Source of the DNA: Bacillota bacterium
GTDB taxonomy: Bacteria; Bacillota; Clostridia; Lachnospirales; Lachnospiraceae
Assembly: GCA_023435895.1 (NCBI GenBank)
Contig: JAEZLH010000035.1
Span: forward strand, 48,504-112,503
Reading direction: 5' to 3'
DNA length: 64,000 bases
Made by a program: the position numbers and the translations under genes. The stretch's first letter is position 1, and every line of letters starts with the position of its first letter. The notes beneath the pieces are model-generated. The model did no database searches and was not told the DNA's origin. It saw only the letters and a list, made by a program, of their open reading frames with translations. Positions 43,950 through 52,633 of the stretch are shown here, one piece after another.

Positions 43950-44972
43950 CTATTCCGGATCTAAATGTTCACTGATGGAAACAAAGGCATCATATACTGC
44001 ATGAGGCTTTCCGATGCTCAAGATATGATTATATAATCCAGGGGCCTCCTGACGTAATACCTCCAGTTTATCGAGGGTATCAGGATAATCCTTTGTGATA
44101 TCTAAATACGCTTTAATTAGGTTTTCATCATTTTTCAGCATGATAAAATCAGTGAAGGCAGTTCGGGTGATTGGCTGTGGGGTATGAGGCTTATCGTAAT
44201 GAATGAACACTTTGTTGTCTATTACTTGGTATTCTTCTTCTTTATAACCTGCTTTCACTAAAGCATTCACAAAGGTAAAAGCCATACGCTTATCATATAA
44301 TTCAATTACGATGTCCATCATTAGTTCGGAAGGTTTTGATAATTCTCCAAGTTTAAAGCCGGTTAACCACCAATGAAATCCGCTGCGAGTAAATAGCAGA
44401 TTACCGTTTTTACGGAGTGCAAATGACATGTTGATACAATCCTGATCTTCTACACAATGATAAAAGGTACCATTGAAAATCCCTGGAATGACCAGACTGG
44501 GGCCGGTAGTATAATAAATGCCTACTTCACCACCAGTGTTCATACCATATTGACCTTTCCAAAACTCAATGAGCCATTTTTTGCCGTTATATTCAAATGC
44601 AATCGGTTCACAGTCAATAATCATACTGAGTGCGGCGCTGGCCTCATCGTATAATCTGCAATAGCCAAGTTGGCGCTGCCAAGGATACATTACGGAGAAA
44701 AAGATATCCTGATAAGGCTCGTAGGCGAAACCAAAGGGTTTTATTTCATTATTCAGTTCATCAACTCGTTCGGACACATCTCCGACAATCGGGGGGATGG
44801 GTTTAGACTCATTCTTTGTGATTTTTCGTTTCAGATAAATCGTATATATAAAACCAAATAGAAGTAATACTACTAAGCCAACGATAGATATGACGAGAAT
44901 ATGATCTGCTAAATATACTATGGCACCTGTCAGTGGATGAAAGTGTAGAGCAGATGCAACTAAGATTGGCAT
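43950..44972 (-). CDS. Membrane-anchored DUF4474 protein
   Basis: A 340-residue protein of unknown function. One N-terminal membrane helix (~25-45) is followed by a large domain starting at VDELNNEIKPFGFAYEPYQDIFFS and continuing IDCEPIAFEYNGKKWLIEF and WKGQYGMNTGGEVGIYY, which match the DUF4474 pattern as I know it. The family is found in Firmicutes and lacks a known activity. It is the first gene of a likely two-gene transcript with the phosphoesterase. AAAGGAGC precedes the ATG. Confidence 0.8.
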   Translation of the reverse strand: MPILVASALHFHPLTGAIVYLADHILVISIVGLVVLLLFGFIYTIYLKRKITKNESKPIPPIVGDVSERVDELNNEIKPFGFAYEPYQDIFFSVMYPWQRQLGYCRLYDEASAALSMIIDCEPIAFEYNGKKWLIEFWKGQYGMNTGGEVGIYYTTGPSLVIPGIFNGTFYHCVEDQDCINMSFALRKNGNLLFTRSGFHWWLTGFKLGELSKPSELMMDIVIELYDKRMAFTFVNALVKAGYKEEEYQVIDNKVFIHYDKPHTPQPITRTAFTDFIMLKNDENLIKAYLDITKDYPDTLDKLEVLRQEAPGLYNHILSIGKPHAVYDAFVSISEHLDPE

Positions 44973-45159
44973 TTAATCAGCTCCTTTCCTATTGTTATAT
45001 ATCATAATATTCGTAAGGTGGCATGGTTGTTAAAGGAATGTGAGATGTTTTCAAGAATATATCAACAGGTTAAATATTGACTTATATCAATAATGGTCTA
45101 TAATAATCTTCGTTGGAAAAGAAATGTTTTATTTTAAATAAATGAAAAGGATGAAGAAT

Positions 45160-45978
45160 ATGAGCGATTGCAGTCATGATTGCGGAAGCTGCAGTGCAAG
45201 CTGCGGCGATCGTACTACGGAGAACAGCTTTCTGGTAAAACCTCATGAGCTGAGTAAAATTAAAAAAGTAATAGGAGTAGTCAGCGGAAAAGGAGGAGTG
45301 GGAAAATCCATGGTAACCTCCTTAATGTCGGTGACCATGCAAAGAAGAGGCTTTAAAACAGCTATTCTTGATGCGGATATAACAGGACCTTCCATTCCAA
45401 AGGCATTTGGATTAAAGGAAAGAGCAAAGGGCAGCGAACTTGGCATGTTTCCGGTAAAAAGCAATTCCGGAATTGACGTTATGTCCATCAATTTATTATT
45501 AGGTGATGAAACTGATCCTGTAGTTTGGAGAGGACCCGTTATTGCAGGAACTGTAAAGCAATTTTGGTCAGATGTAATTTGGAGCGATGTGGATTATATG
45601 TTTGTGGACATGCCTCCGGGTACCGGTGATGTGCCACTTACTGTATTTCAGTCTTTACCCATTGACGGAATTATTATTGTAACTTCTCCTCAGGAGTTGG
45701 TATCCATGATCGTCGGCAAAGCGGTGAAGATGGCAAGGATGATGAATGTACCCATTCTTGGACTTGTAGAGAATATGTCCTATTTTGTATGTCCGGATTG
45801 TGACAAGGCGTATCCGATTTTTGGTGAAAGCAAAATTGATGAGGTTGCCTCAAAATATGAGATTAAGAATATTGCAAAGCTTCCCATTAATCCGAAGCTG
45901 GCAGCAGCATGCGATAAAGGAATGATTGAGTTATTTGAAGGAGATTGGCTGGATCACCTTGCCGACGTCATAGAATAG
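45160..45978 (+). CDS. Mrp/NBP35-family iron-sulfur carrier ATPase
   Basis: P-loop protein that holds and delivers Fe-S clusters. The N-terminus carries a Cys-rich patch (SDCSHDCGSCSASCGD), then VVSGKGGVGKSMV (Walker A), DADITGPSIPKAFG, VDMPPGTGDVPLT and the C-terminal CPDC cluster motif. The ATG at 45160 is preferred over the one 18 bases upstream because AAAAGGATGAAG lies between them. Length 272 residues. It is followed closely by thymidine kinase, but no functional link is evident. Confidence 0.9.
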   Translation: MSDCSHDCGSCSASCGDRTTENSFLVKPHELSKIKKVIGVVSGKGGVGKSMVTSLMSVTMQRRGFKTAILDADITGPSIPKAFGLKERAKGSELGMFPVKSNSGIDVMSINLLLGDETDPVVWRGPVIAGTVKQFWSDVIWSDVDYMFVDMPPGTGDVPLTVFQSLPIDGIIIVTSPQELVSMIVGKAVKMARMMNVPILGLVENMSYFVCPDCDKAYPIFGESKIDEVASKYEIKNIAKLPINPKLAAACDKGMIELFEGDWLDHLADVIE

Positions 45979-46012
45979 GCTCATAGAATAAAAAGCAAAG
46001 GAAAAAAGAGAA

Positions 46013-46579
46013 ATGGCAAAGCTATATTTTAAATACGGTGTTATGGGAAGTTCAAAAACTGCACAGGCACTCATTACAAAATTCAATTATGAAGAACGCG
46101 GTATGAAGGTATGGCTGATTAAGCCCCAGGTTGACAGCAGGGACGGAGAAGGAATTATACAGTCTAGAGCAGGGCTTTCTGCAAAGGCTTATGTATTATC
46201 GCCTACAGAAAATTTATGCGACAGCTTTCAAAAACTTGAGGAGTCCGTAGATGTTATCATAGTGGATGAATGTCAGTTTTTAACAGAGGATCAAATTGAT
46301 CAATTATCTTATTTGGTGATCGATTTTGATGTGCCGGTATTGTGTTTTGGACTTAGAGCAGATTTTAGAACCAAAATGTTCCCGGGAAGTAAGCGATTAA
46401 TGGAAATCGCTGACTCCATCACAGAGATTAAAACCATATGTTCCTGCGGAAGAAAAGCGACGGTAAATGTTCGTTTGGATGGCAATGGTAAAATCGTAAC
46501 AGAGGGTGAACAGATCTTAATCGGTGGAAATGACACTTATACAGCCATGTGTTATCGCTGTTATATAAAGAATCGATAG
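46013..46579 (+). CDS. tdk: Thymidine kinase (type II)
   Basis: Phosphorylates thymidine with ATP in the salvage route. The P-loop GVMGSSKTAQ is near residue 9, VDECQFL near 85, and the zinc-binding cysteines are in CSCGRKATVN and MCYRCY. At 188 residues it fits the type II family. It follows the Mrp gene by 34 bases and has a strong terminator after it. Confidence 0.94.
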   Translation: MAKLYFKYGVMGSSKTAQALITKFNYEERGMKVWLIKPQVDSRDGEGIIQSRAGLSAKAYVLSPTENLCDSFQKLEESVDVIIVDECQFLTEDQIDQLSYLVIDFDVPVLCFGLRADFRTKMFPGSKRLMEIADSITEIKTICSCGRKATVNVRLDGNGKIVTEGEQILIGGNDTYTAMCYRCYIKNR

Positions 46580-46603
46580 GATTATCGATGATATGATTAA
46601 TTT

Positions 46604-46655
46604 AAGGAATGTTATAGCAAAGATCGAGTACCGATTAATGTGCTGTAACATTCCT
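46604..46655 (+). terminator. Terminator after thymidine kinase
   Basis: AAGGAATGTTATAGCA (46604-46619) pairs with TGCTGTAACATTCCTT (46640-46655) with one G-U pair, then TTGTTGCATTT. Confidence 0.78.
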
Positions 46656-46744
46656 TTGTTGCATTTAATTTGTGATTTGTAAGTAGCACATGATTCAATG
46701 AGTACATATCTTTGTATTAAGAATTTCTTATTGAGGTGACGGAT

Positions 46745-47482
46745 ATGCCTATGATAGGAGAAATAGCTCCGAAATTCCACGCCATGACTACTACTGGTGA
46801 AATTGATTTTCCGAAAGATTTTTATGGCAAATGGGTAATCCTGTTTAGCTATGTGTCTGATTTTTCACCGGTATGTACTACGGAAATGATGACCCTTGCG
46901 GCTATGGTCAACGAATTTAGGGAGATAGATACGGAACTGATTGGGTTGTCAGGAGATTCGTTATACTCGCATATTGCATGGACAAGAAAGATTAGGGAAC
47001 TATCCTGGAAGGATATGAAACGAATTGACATTACGTTTCCGCTAATTGCAGATAGTACGAAAGAGATTGCAACTACGTATGGGATGCTTTGTTCCTCCGG
47101 CAACGATCATCAATTAGCAAGGTCTGTATATCTTATTGATGAGCAGGGGAGATTGCGCGCAGAAATGCACTACCCAACCATAATCGGGAGAAATATGAAG
47201 GAAATTAAGAGAATGGTAGTGGCTTTACAAAAAGCGGATGAAGAACATGCACTGATCCCTGCGGAATGGATTCCGGAAGAAGATATAATTATTCCGGTGC
47301 CAGATACCTGTTCCCTTGCTACTGACAGGATAGAAAAGGTGAACGAAGATATCTATTGTTTGGATTGGTTTTTAAGCTTTAAACAAAGTAACTTTACTTC
47401 GGAAAACTCAGAAAAAATTCCGGAAATGAATCCATATCCCACGGCATTTCCTGCCAGGAGACGTCCCGGATTTCGCAGATAA
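46745..47482 (+). CDS. Peroxiredoxin (Prx6/1-Cys-like)
   Basis: Thiol peroxidase protecting the anaerobe from peroxides. The 245 residues have the peroxidatic Cys in SDFSPVCTTEMM (~46), Arg and Glu pocket residues, an arm ending in DTCSLATDRIEK, and a C-terminal extension. The length and the position of the second Cys fit Prx6-type enzymes of anaerobes. The GTG nine bases upstream overlaps the ribosome binding site TGAGGTGA, so the ATG is used. A fold-back repeat begins eight bases after the stop. Confidence 0.9.
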   Translation: MPMIGEIAPKFHAMTTTGEIDFPKDFYGKWVILFSYVSDFSPVCTTEMMTLAAMVNEFREIDTELIGLSGDSLYSHIAWTRKIRELSWKDMKRIDITFPLIADSTKEIATTYGMLCSSGNDHQLARSVYLIDEQGRLRAEMHYPTIIGRNMKEIKRMVVALQKADEEHALIPAEWIPEEDIIIPVPDTCSLATDRIEKVNEDIYCLDWFLSFKQSNFTSENSEKIPEMNPYPTAFPARRRPGFRR

Positions 47483-47490
47483 AGGGGGTG

Positions 47491-47610
47491 TTGCTGTTCA
47501 CTCCCAATTAAAGTTGAGGATATGATTACGACAAATGCAAATACTCCTTTTCGGAAATCATTTATCGCAATCATTATGCCATGTTTTGACTGACTGGGAG
47601 TGGACAGTAA
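47491..47610 (-). repeat. 120-bp fold-back repeat, copy 1
   Basis: Terminal repeats TTGCTGTTCACTCCCA (47491-47506) and TGGGAGTGGACAGTAA (47595-47610) match as inverted copies in 14 of 16 positions. The interior is also partly self-complementary (GGATATGATTACGACAAATG with CATTTATCGCAATCATTATGCC). By hand alignment it is about 90% identical over ~93 bases to the copy at 60413-60529 in opposite orientation. It has no coding capacity. It resembles a miniature inverted-repeat element or a dispersed RNA hairpin. Confidence 0.8.
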
Positions 47611-47827
47611 AAAGGGAGTAATTCTTAGAATTTATTAGATTTCCACCAGTTGTATTCCTACTTCTTCCATGGTATTATATATCTAATTCCGAAATTGATA
47701 AGTAATTAACAATAACAGCATTCCAGCATCTTCTAAAAGAAAATGAGTTTATGTGATAACAGTTAGTTGCTTTCATTCAGAACTATGATGGAAAATGAGG
47801 GTAAAAAAATACTTAGGAGGTAGGGCT

Positions 47828-48265
47828 ATGAAAATTTCAACAAAAGGAAGATATGCGCTTCGACTTATGTTGGATCTTGCTTTAAATAATACAGGGGAAT
47901 ATATTACAATAAAAAGTATTGCAGCCAGACAAAATATTTCTGAAAAATATTTGGAACAAATCATTTCCCAATTGAATCGTGCAGGTTATGTGAAAAGCAT
48001 TCGTGGAGCCCAAGGGGGCTATAAACTAATGAAAGCCCCATCGGAGTATACAGTAGGAATGATATTAAGATTGACAGAAGGAAGCTTAGCTCCGGTTGAT
48101 TGTGCAGAAGATGAGACCAATGAATGTAAAAGAAGCGATCTCTGTGTTACAAAGGAAGTTTGGAAAGAACTTTATGAGGCAATCAAAGAAGTAGTTGATA
48201 GGATTACCCTACAGGACCTTGTGGAAAAGCATATGAGAAAACTTCCAATGGATTTTACAATATAA
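47828..48265 (+). CDS. Rrf2-family transcription regulator (IscR/CymR-like)
   Basis: DNA-binding regulator of 145 residues. The winged-helix part reads MKISTKGRYALRLMLDLAL, SEKYLEQIISQLNRAGYVKS and GAQGGYKL; the C-terminal half has three cysteines in DCAEDETNECKRSDLCVT, so it could bind an Fe-S cluster like IscR. It precedes the sulfhydrylase gene, which suggests a CymR-type role in sulfur amino-acid control, but the cluster ligands favour IscR. TTAGGAGG precedes this ATG; the longer frame is rejected. Confidence 0.88.
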   Translation: MKISTKGRYALRLMLDLALNNTGEYITIKSIAARQNISEKYLEQIISQLNRAGYVKSIRGAQGGYKLMKAPSEYTVGMILRLTEGSLAPVDCAEDETNECKRSDLCVTKEVWKELYEAIKEVVDRITLQDLVEKHMRKLPMDFTI

Positions 48266-48322
48266 AGGATTAGTTAAGTGGAAAGTGAAACCGTATGGCT
48301 ATGAAAAAATCCAATTTTTCAC

Positions 48323-48349
48323 TTGACAAATATTATGAGTGGGTATAGT
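48323..48349 (+). promoter_or_regulatory. Promoter of the O-acetylhomoserine sulfhydrylase gene
   Basis: TTGACA at 48323-48328 with TATAGT at 48344-48349 (15-base spacer) or TAGTAT two bases later (17). A small inverted repeat GAAAAA-N5/6-TTTTTC lies just upstream and may be the Rrf2 operator or the end of the Rrf2 transcript. Confidence 0.55.
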
Positions 48350-48436
48350 ATTAGAACAAATACATAGTAAATATATATGCAAGATAGTATTTGGTGCGAA
48401 TGTTTACAAAAATAATAATTTATGGAGGAATTTATT

Positions 48437-49723
48437 ATGGCGAACGAAAAGAAATTCAGATTTGAGACACTGCAGCTTCATGTTGGTCAGGAGAAACCGG
48501 ATAGCGCAACCGATGCGAGAAGCGTACCGATTTATCAGACTACTTCCTATGTGTTTGCGAATGCAGCACAAGCAGAAGCAAGATTTAATTTAAGTGAAGG
48601 CGGAAATATTTATACCAGAATCATGAACCCGACGTCAGATGTATTTGAGCAAAGAATTGCAGCTTTAGAAGGCGGAGTAGCAGCACTTGCAACAGCTTCT
48701 GGAGCAGCAGCTATCACCTACTCCATTCAAAATATTGCTCATGCAGGTGATCACATCGTTTCTGCTCAATCTATATATGGTGGTACATATAATCTTTTCG
48801 CTCATACATTGGAGGATTTCGGCATAAAGACTACCTTTGTAGATTCCGATGATTTGAATAATTTTGAAACCGCTATTCAGGAAAATACAAAAGCAATTTT
48901 TATCGAATCCCTAGGTAATCCTAACAGCAATGTGGTCGATATTGAGAAGATTGCCGAGATTGCACATAAGCATAAAATTCCATTAATCGTAGACAATACG
49001 TTCGCAACTCCGTATTTATTGCGTCCAATCGAATATGGTGCGGACATTGTGGTACATTCTGCAACCAAATTTATCGGTGGTCATGGTACAACACTTGGTG
49101 GTGTAATTGTTGACAGTGGTAAATTTGATTGGGAGGGATCTGGTAAATTCCCAGTATTGACCGAGCCTAACCCTAGCTATCATGGCGTTCAATTTACCAA
49201 AGCTGTTGGTGCGATTGCATATATTATCAAGGCTAGAGTAACTTTATTAAGAGATACTGGTGCCTCCCTCAGTCCGTTTAATTCATTCCTCTTATTACAG
49301 GGACTTGAAACATTATCGCTCCGAGTTGAGAGACATATCTATAATACACTGAAGGTTGTTGAATTTTTAAATAATCATCCGGGTGTAGAAAAGGTGAATC
49401 ATCCCTCATTACCCAATGATCCGTATCATGATTTATATGAGAAATACTTCCCAGAAGGCGGAAGTTCAATCTTTACCTTTGAAATTAAAGGTGATGCAGA
49501 AACAGCCAAAGCTTTTATTGATAAACTTGAGATTTTTTCATTACTAGCGAATGTAGCTGATGTGAAATCTCTTGTTATTCATCCGGCTAGTACTACTCAT
49601 TCACAATTAAGTCCCGAGGAATTGCTTACTGTAGGTATCAAACCAAATACGATCAGATTATCCATCGGAACAGAGCATATTGATGATATTATCGAGGATT
49701 TAAAGCAGGCTTTAGAAAATTAA
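48437..49723 (+). CDS. metY: O-acetylhomoserine (thiol)-lyase / homocysteine synthase
   Basis: PLP enzyme joining sulfide to O-acetylhomoserine to form homocysteine. The 428 residues have FETLQLHVGQEKPD and VPIYQTTSYVF at the start, the PLP Lys in VVHSATKFIGGHGTTLGG (~205-222), and the C-terminal HPASTTHSQLSPEE signature. TATGGAGG precedes the ATG at 48437. It follows an Rrf2 regulator and has its own promoter, suggesting sulfur-dependent control. Confidence 0.94.
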   Translation: MANEKKFRFETLQLHVGQEKPDSATDARSVPIYQTTSYVFANAAQAEARFNLSEGGNIYTRIMNPTSDVFEQRIAALEGGVAALATASGAAAITYSIQNIAHAGDHIVSAQSIYGGTYNLFAHTLEDFGIKTTFVDSDDLNNFETAIQENTKAIFIESLGNPNSNVVDIEKIAEIAHKHKIPLIVDNTFATPYLLRPIEYGADIVVHSATKFIGGHGTTLGGVIVDSGKFDWEGSGKFPVLTEPNPSYHGVQFTKAVGAIAYIIKARVTLLRDTGASLSPFNSFLLLQGLETLSLRVERHIYNTLKVVEFLNNHPGVEKVNHPSLPNDPYHDLYEKYFPEGGSSIFTFEIKGDAETAKAFIDKLEIFSLLANVADVKSLVIHPASTTHSQLSPEELLTVGIKPNTIRLSIGTEHIDDIIEDLKQALEN

Positions 49724-49957
49724 TACACTGAATTAGTAGAAGATACATCCAATCATGGCCATATTTGCATTTTATTGGACTCGATATAGTTGCATTTACT
49801 TCAAGGTTGAAATAATACTTTTGCAAGGAATGTAATTATATTGTCGAAGGAAAATGCATCTATGGTCATTTTCCATGAAAGTGGGGCAATTGGAACTACT
49901 ATAACGATTATGATGAAAGACCCATGAAACCTGATATGAAAAATGAGCACAGTTTAC

Positions 49958-49986
49958 TTGACTTGTTATACCTTATCCATTATAAT
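49958..49986 (+). promoter_or_regulatory. Sigma-A promoter of the yicC-remA-rpoZ operon
   Basis: TTGACT at 49958-49963 and TATAAT at 49981-49986 with a 17-base spacer, about 65 bases before yicC. This is the best-looking promoter in the window. Confidence 0.8.
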
Positions 49987-50052
49987 AAATTGGATACCAT
50001 AAAATAATGTGATGCATAAGAAATTATATCACAAATGAAAGAGTGTGCATAT

Positions 50053-50931
50053 ATGTTAAAAAGCATGACTGGTTTTGGACGGAGTGAGATTGCCAAGATT
50101 GACCGTAAAATCACGGTTGAGATGAAGGCTGTAAATCATAGATATTGTGAAATCTCAATTAAGATGCCGAAAAAGCTTGGTTTTTTTGAAGCTGGCATTC
50201 GTAATCTGTTAAAACAATATATCGGCAGAGGCAAGGTGGATGTATATATCACCTATGAGGATTACACAGAGAACAATGTATGTGTAAAGTATAATGCAGA
50301 TTTGGCAAGAGAATATTATGCAAATCTGATGAAGATGAGCGAAGAGTTTAACCTTGAGGATGATATTCGGGTTTCAACTTTATCAAGATACCCGGAGGTA
50401 TTTACTCTTGAGGAGCAGTCACTTGATGAAAAGGAGCTTTGGGCACTTGTTGAAGAAGCCGTTCGTAGTGCTTCCTCTAAATTTGTAGAGACTAGAATTT
50501 CGGAGGGTGTTAACCTGAAGAAGGATATATTTACAAAGCTTGACAATATGCTTTCCTTTGTAGAATTTATTGAAATTAGATCCCCTGAAATAGTAAAGGA
50601 ATATCGCAATAAGTTAATGACTAAAGTAGCTGATTTATTAGGAGATACCAGGATTGATGAAGGAGTTCTTGCTACGGAGGTTACCATTTTTGCTGATAAG
50701 ATCTGTGTAGACGAGGAAACGGTGCGGTTAAGAAGCCATATCCTCAATATGAAGCAGACCTTGGAAGAGAATGACAATGTAGGCAGAAAGTTAGACTTCA
50801 TTGCTCAGGAGATGAATCGAGAGGCGAACACCATACTTTCTAAGGCAAACGATTTGGAAGTGACCAATAAAGCCATTGATTTAAAAACAGAAATTGAAAA
50901 AGTTAGGGAACAAATTCAGAATATCGAATAG
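50053..50931 (+). CDS. YicC-family endoribonuclease
   Basis: A 292-residue protein of the YicC family, whose E. coli member is reported as a ribonuclease. It starts MLKSMTGFGRSE, the family signature, with EMKAVNHRYCEISIKMP and the C-terminal GRKLDFIAQEMNREANTILSKAND. The in-frame ATG 18 bases upstream is possible. It begins the conserved yicC-remA-rpoZ cluster, from which gmk is missing. Confidence 0.93.
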   Translation: MLKSMTGFGRSEIAKIDRKITVEMKAVNHRYCEISIKMPKKLGFFEAGIRNLLKQYIGRGKVDVYITYEDYTENNVCVKYNADLAREYYANLMKMSEEFNLEDDIRVSTLSRYPEVFTLEEQSLDEKELWALVEEAVRSASSKFVETRISEGVNLKKDIFTKLDNMLSFVEFIEIRSPEIVKEYRNKLMTKVADLLGDTRIDEGVLATEVTIFADKICVDEETVRLRSHILNMKQTLEENDNVGRKLDFIAQEMNREANTILSKANDLEVTNKAIDLKTEIEKVREQIQNIE

Positions 50932-50954
50932 AATTACTGAAAAGAGGAATAACT

Positions 50955-51230
50955 TTGAATAGGTTAGTGAACGTGGGTTTTGGAAATGTGGTAAATTCCA
51001 ATAAAATCATTAGTATTATCAGTCCAGAGGCTGCACCCATCAAACGAATGGTGCAAACAGCGAAAGATAACGGAATGGCAATTGACGCAACCTGTGGCAG
51101 AAAAACAAAAGCAGTAATTGTCACGGATAGCGGGCATTTGATTTTATCCTCACTTCTTCCGGATACCATAGCGGGAAGAGTAAATCAAAAGGGATTAATT
51201 GAAACTCAAGTGGATAACAAGAATGATTAA
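50955..51230 (+). CDS. remA: RemA-family (DUF370) DNA-binding regulator
   Basis: A 91-residue protein resembling B. subtilis RemA, which binds DNA as a ring and activates matrix and osmoprotection genes. The hallmark LVNVGFGNVV, SPEAAPIKR, TCGRKTKAVI and LILSSLLPDTIAGR are present. TTG is the start, with AAAGAGGAA upstream. Usually gmk follows; here rpoZ follows after 49 bases. Confidence 0.93.
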   Translation: MNRLVNVGFGNVVNSNKIISIISPEAAPIKRMVQTAKDNGMAIDATCGRKTKAVIVTDSGHLILSSLLPDTIAGRVNQKGLIETQVDNKND

Positions 51231-51279
51231 TCTATTTGAAAAGTATTAATATTATAGAGAATCGGAAGGAGAAATAATT

Positions 51280-51558
51280 ATGCTACATCCATCATATACG
51301 GATTTAATGAGAATAGTAAACAGTGAGGTTGAACCAGGCGAGCAACCTGTTGTTAACAGCAGATATTCTATCGTAATTGCTACAGCAAGACGAGCAAGAC
51401 AGATTATTGACGGCTCTATGCCGATGGTAAATGTAACATATCCCAAGCCGTTATCCATCGCGGTAGAAGAGTTATACCGCTCCAAGGTTAAAATTGTTGG
51501 TGATGATGATTCGGCAGAAGAGCAATCCGAAGAAGTTGATGTTACAGTTGAATCTTAA
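51280..51558 (+). CDS. rpoZ: RNA polymerase omega subunit
   Basis: The 92-residue omega subunit, which supports RNA polymerase assembly. The core reads LMRIVNSEVEPGEQPVVN, SRYSIVIATARRARQIIDG and KPLSIAVEELYRSKVKI; the acidic tail is typical of clostridia. GGAAGGAG precedes the ATG. It ends the short yicC-remA-rpoZ operon. Confidence 0.95.
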   Translation: MLHPSYTDLMRIVNSEVEPGEQPVVNSRYSIVIATARRARQIIDGSMPMVNVTYPKPLSIAVEELYRSKVKIVGDDDSAEEQSEEVDVTVES

Positions 51559-51597
51559 TACCTGCCGGTGTGAAAATTAATAGGCTATGAAAAGACG

Positions 51598-51630
51598 GCA
51601 CTTTCATGCGATTTGATGTGAAAGTGCTTT
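51598..51630 (+). terminator. Terminator after rpoZ
   Basis: GCACTTTCA (51598-51606) pairs with TGAAAGTGC (51619-51627), followed by TTTGTGTT. Confidence 0.75.
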
Positions 51631-51776
51631 GTGTTACGCAAAAAGAAAACGTAATGGATCAAATTTATTTGGTTAAATGGAGTATTTCAAAAAATAAAGA
51701 TTCATTTGATGTATTATCTTTGGTTACATAGTCATAATGATACAAATAAATAGTACTGAATGGAGGATAAGGCTTA

Positions 51777-52475
51777 ATGTCAAATAATCGGGATGAATTT
51801 GAGGACGAAATAGAAAAAGCCTTTTCAAAAGAGAATGATCAAATAGATACATACAAGATAGAGGATGCACCTAGGAATAATTATGAGATTGAATTTGAAG
51901 ATGCATATAAAATAGAAGAAACCGAGAAACAGAATATAAAGAAACAGAGGAACAAGGGTCTCTTGTTTGATTTGGTCTTTTATCTTATCTTGATTTTTGT
52001 AGTAGTTTATATTATCCCAAACTATGTGATTCAAAGAACCTATGTGGACGGTGATTCGATGCTGAATACTTTGCATAATGGGGATCAATTGTATGTGGAG
52101 AAACTATCCTATCATTTTGATGCATTAAAACGTTTTGATATCATAGTTTTTTATCCATATGGAAGAGATCATGAAGATTATTATGTGAAGCGAATTATAG
52201 GGTTACCTGGTGAAACGCTTCAGATTATTGGAAGTGACATTTATATCAACGGCAAAGTGTTGGAAGAACATTATGGCAAAGATCCCATTGTAGATGCAGG
52301 TAGGGCGGCAAATCCAATTAAGCTTGGAGATGATGAATATTTTGTCATGGGCGATAATCGAACTATCAGTAAGGACAGCAGAATGGATGTTGTTGGTAAT
52401 GTAAAGAGGGAAAATATCGGAGGCAAAGCAATTCTTCGTGTATTGCCTTTCAAGCGCTTTGGAGTGATTGATTAA
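51777..52475 (+). CDS. lepB: Signal peptidase I
   Basis: Membrane protease that removes signal peptides from Sec and Tat substrates. After a long acidic cytoplasmic tail (~1-60) come one membrane helix (LVFYLILIFVVVYIIP, ~64-79), the catalytic Ser in DGDSMLNTL (~97), the Lys in YVKRIIGLPGE (~140) and the GDNRTISKDSR signature. The 232 residues with an unusually long N-tail are seen in clostridial SipS-type enzymes. TGGAGGATAAGG is upstream. Confidence 0.94.
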   Translation: MSNNRDEFEDEIEKAFSKENDQIDTYKIEDAPRNNYEIEFEDAYKIEETEKQNIKKQRNKGLLFDLVFYLILIFVVVYIIPNYVIQRTYVDGDSMLNTLHNGDQLYVEKLSYHFDALKRFDIIVFYPYGRDHEDYYVKRIIGLPGETLQIIGSDIYINGKVLEEHYGKDPIVDAGRAANPIKLGDDEYFVMGDNRTISKDSRMDVVGNVKRENIGGKAILRVLPFKRFGVID

Positions 52476-52633
52476 TTATTGAAATATTGAGTTTTGCTCT
52501 ATCCCTAATCTTATTGTAGTGAAAGGCGAAGTTAAATAGAAACTATTTATCTTCGAAATTCTTATTTTTGTACTTGCATTTTATATGCGAATTAGGTAGA
52601 ATAATCTATGTTGTGTAGTCGGGAGTGTTTCTT

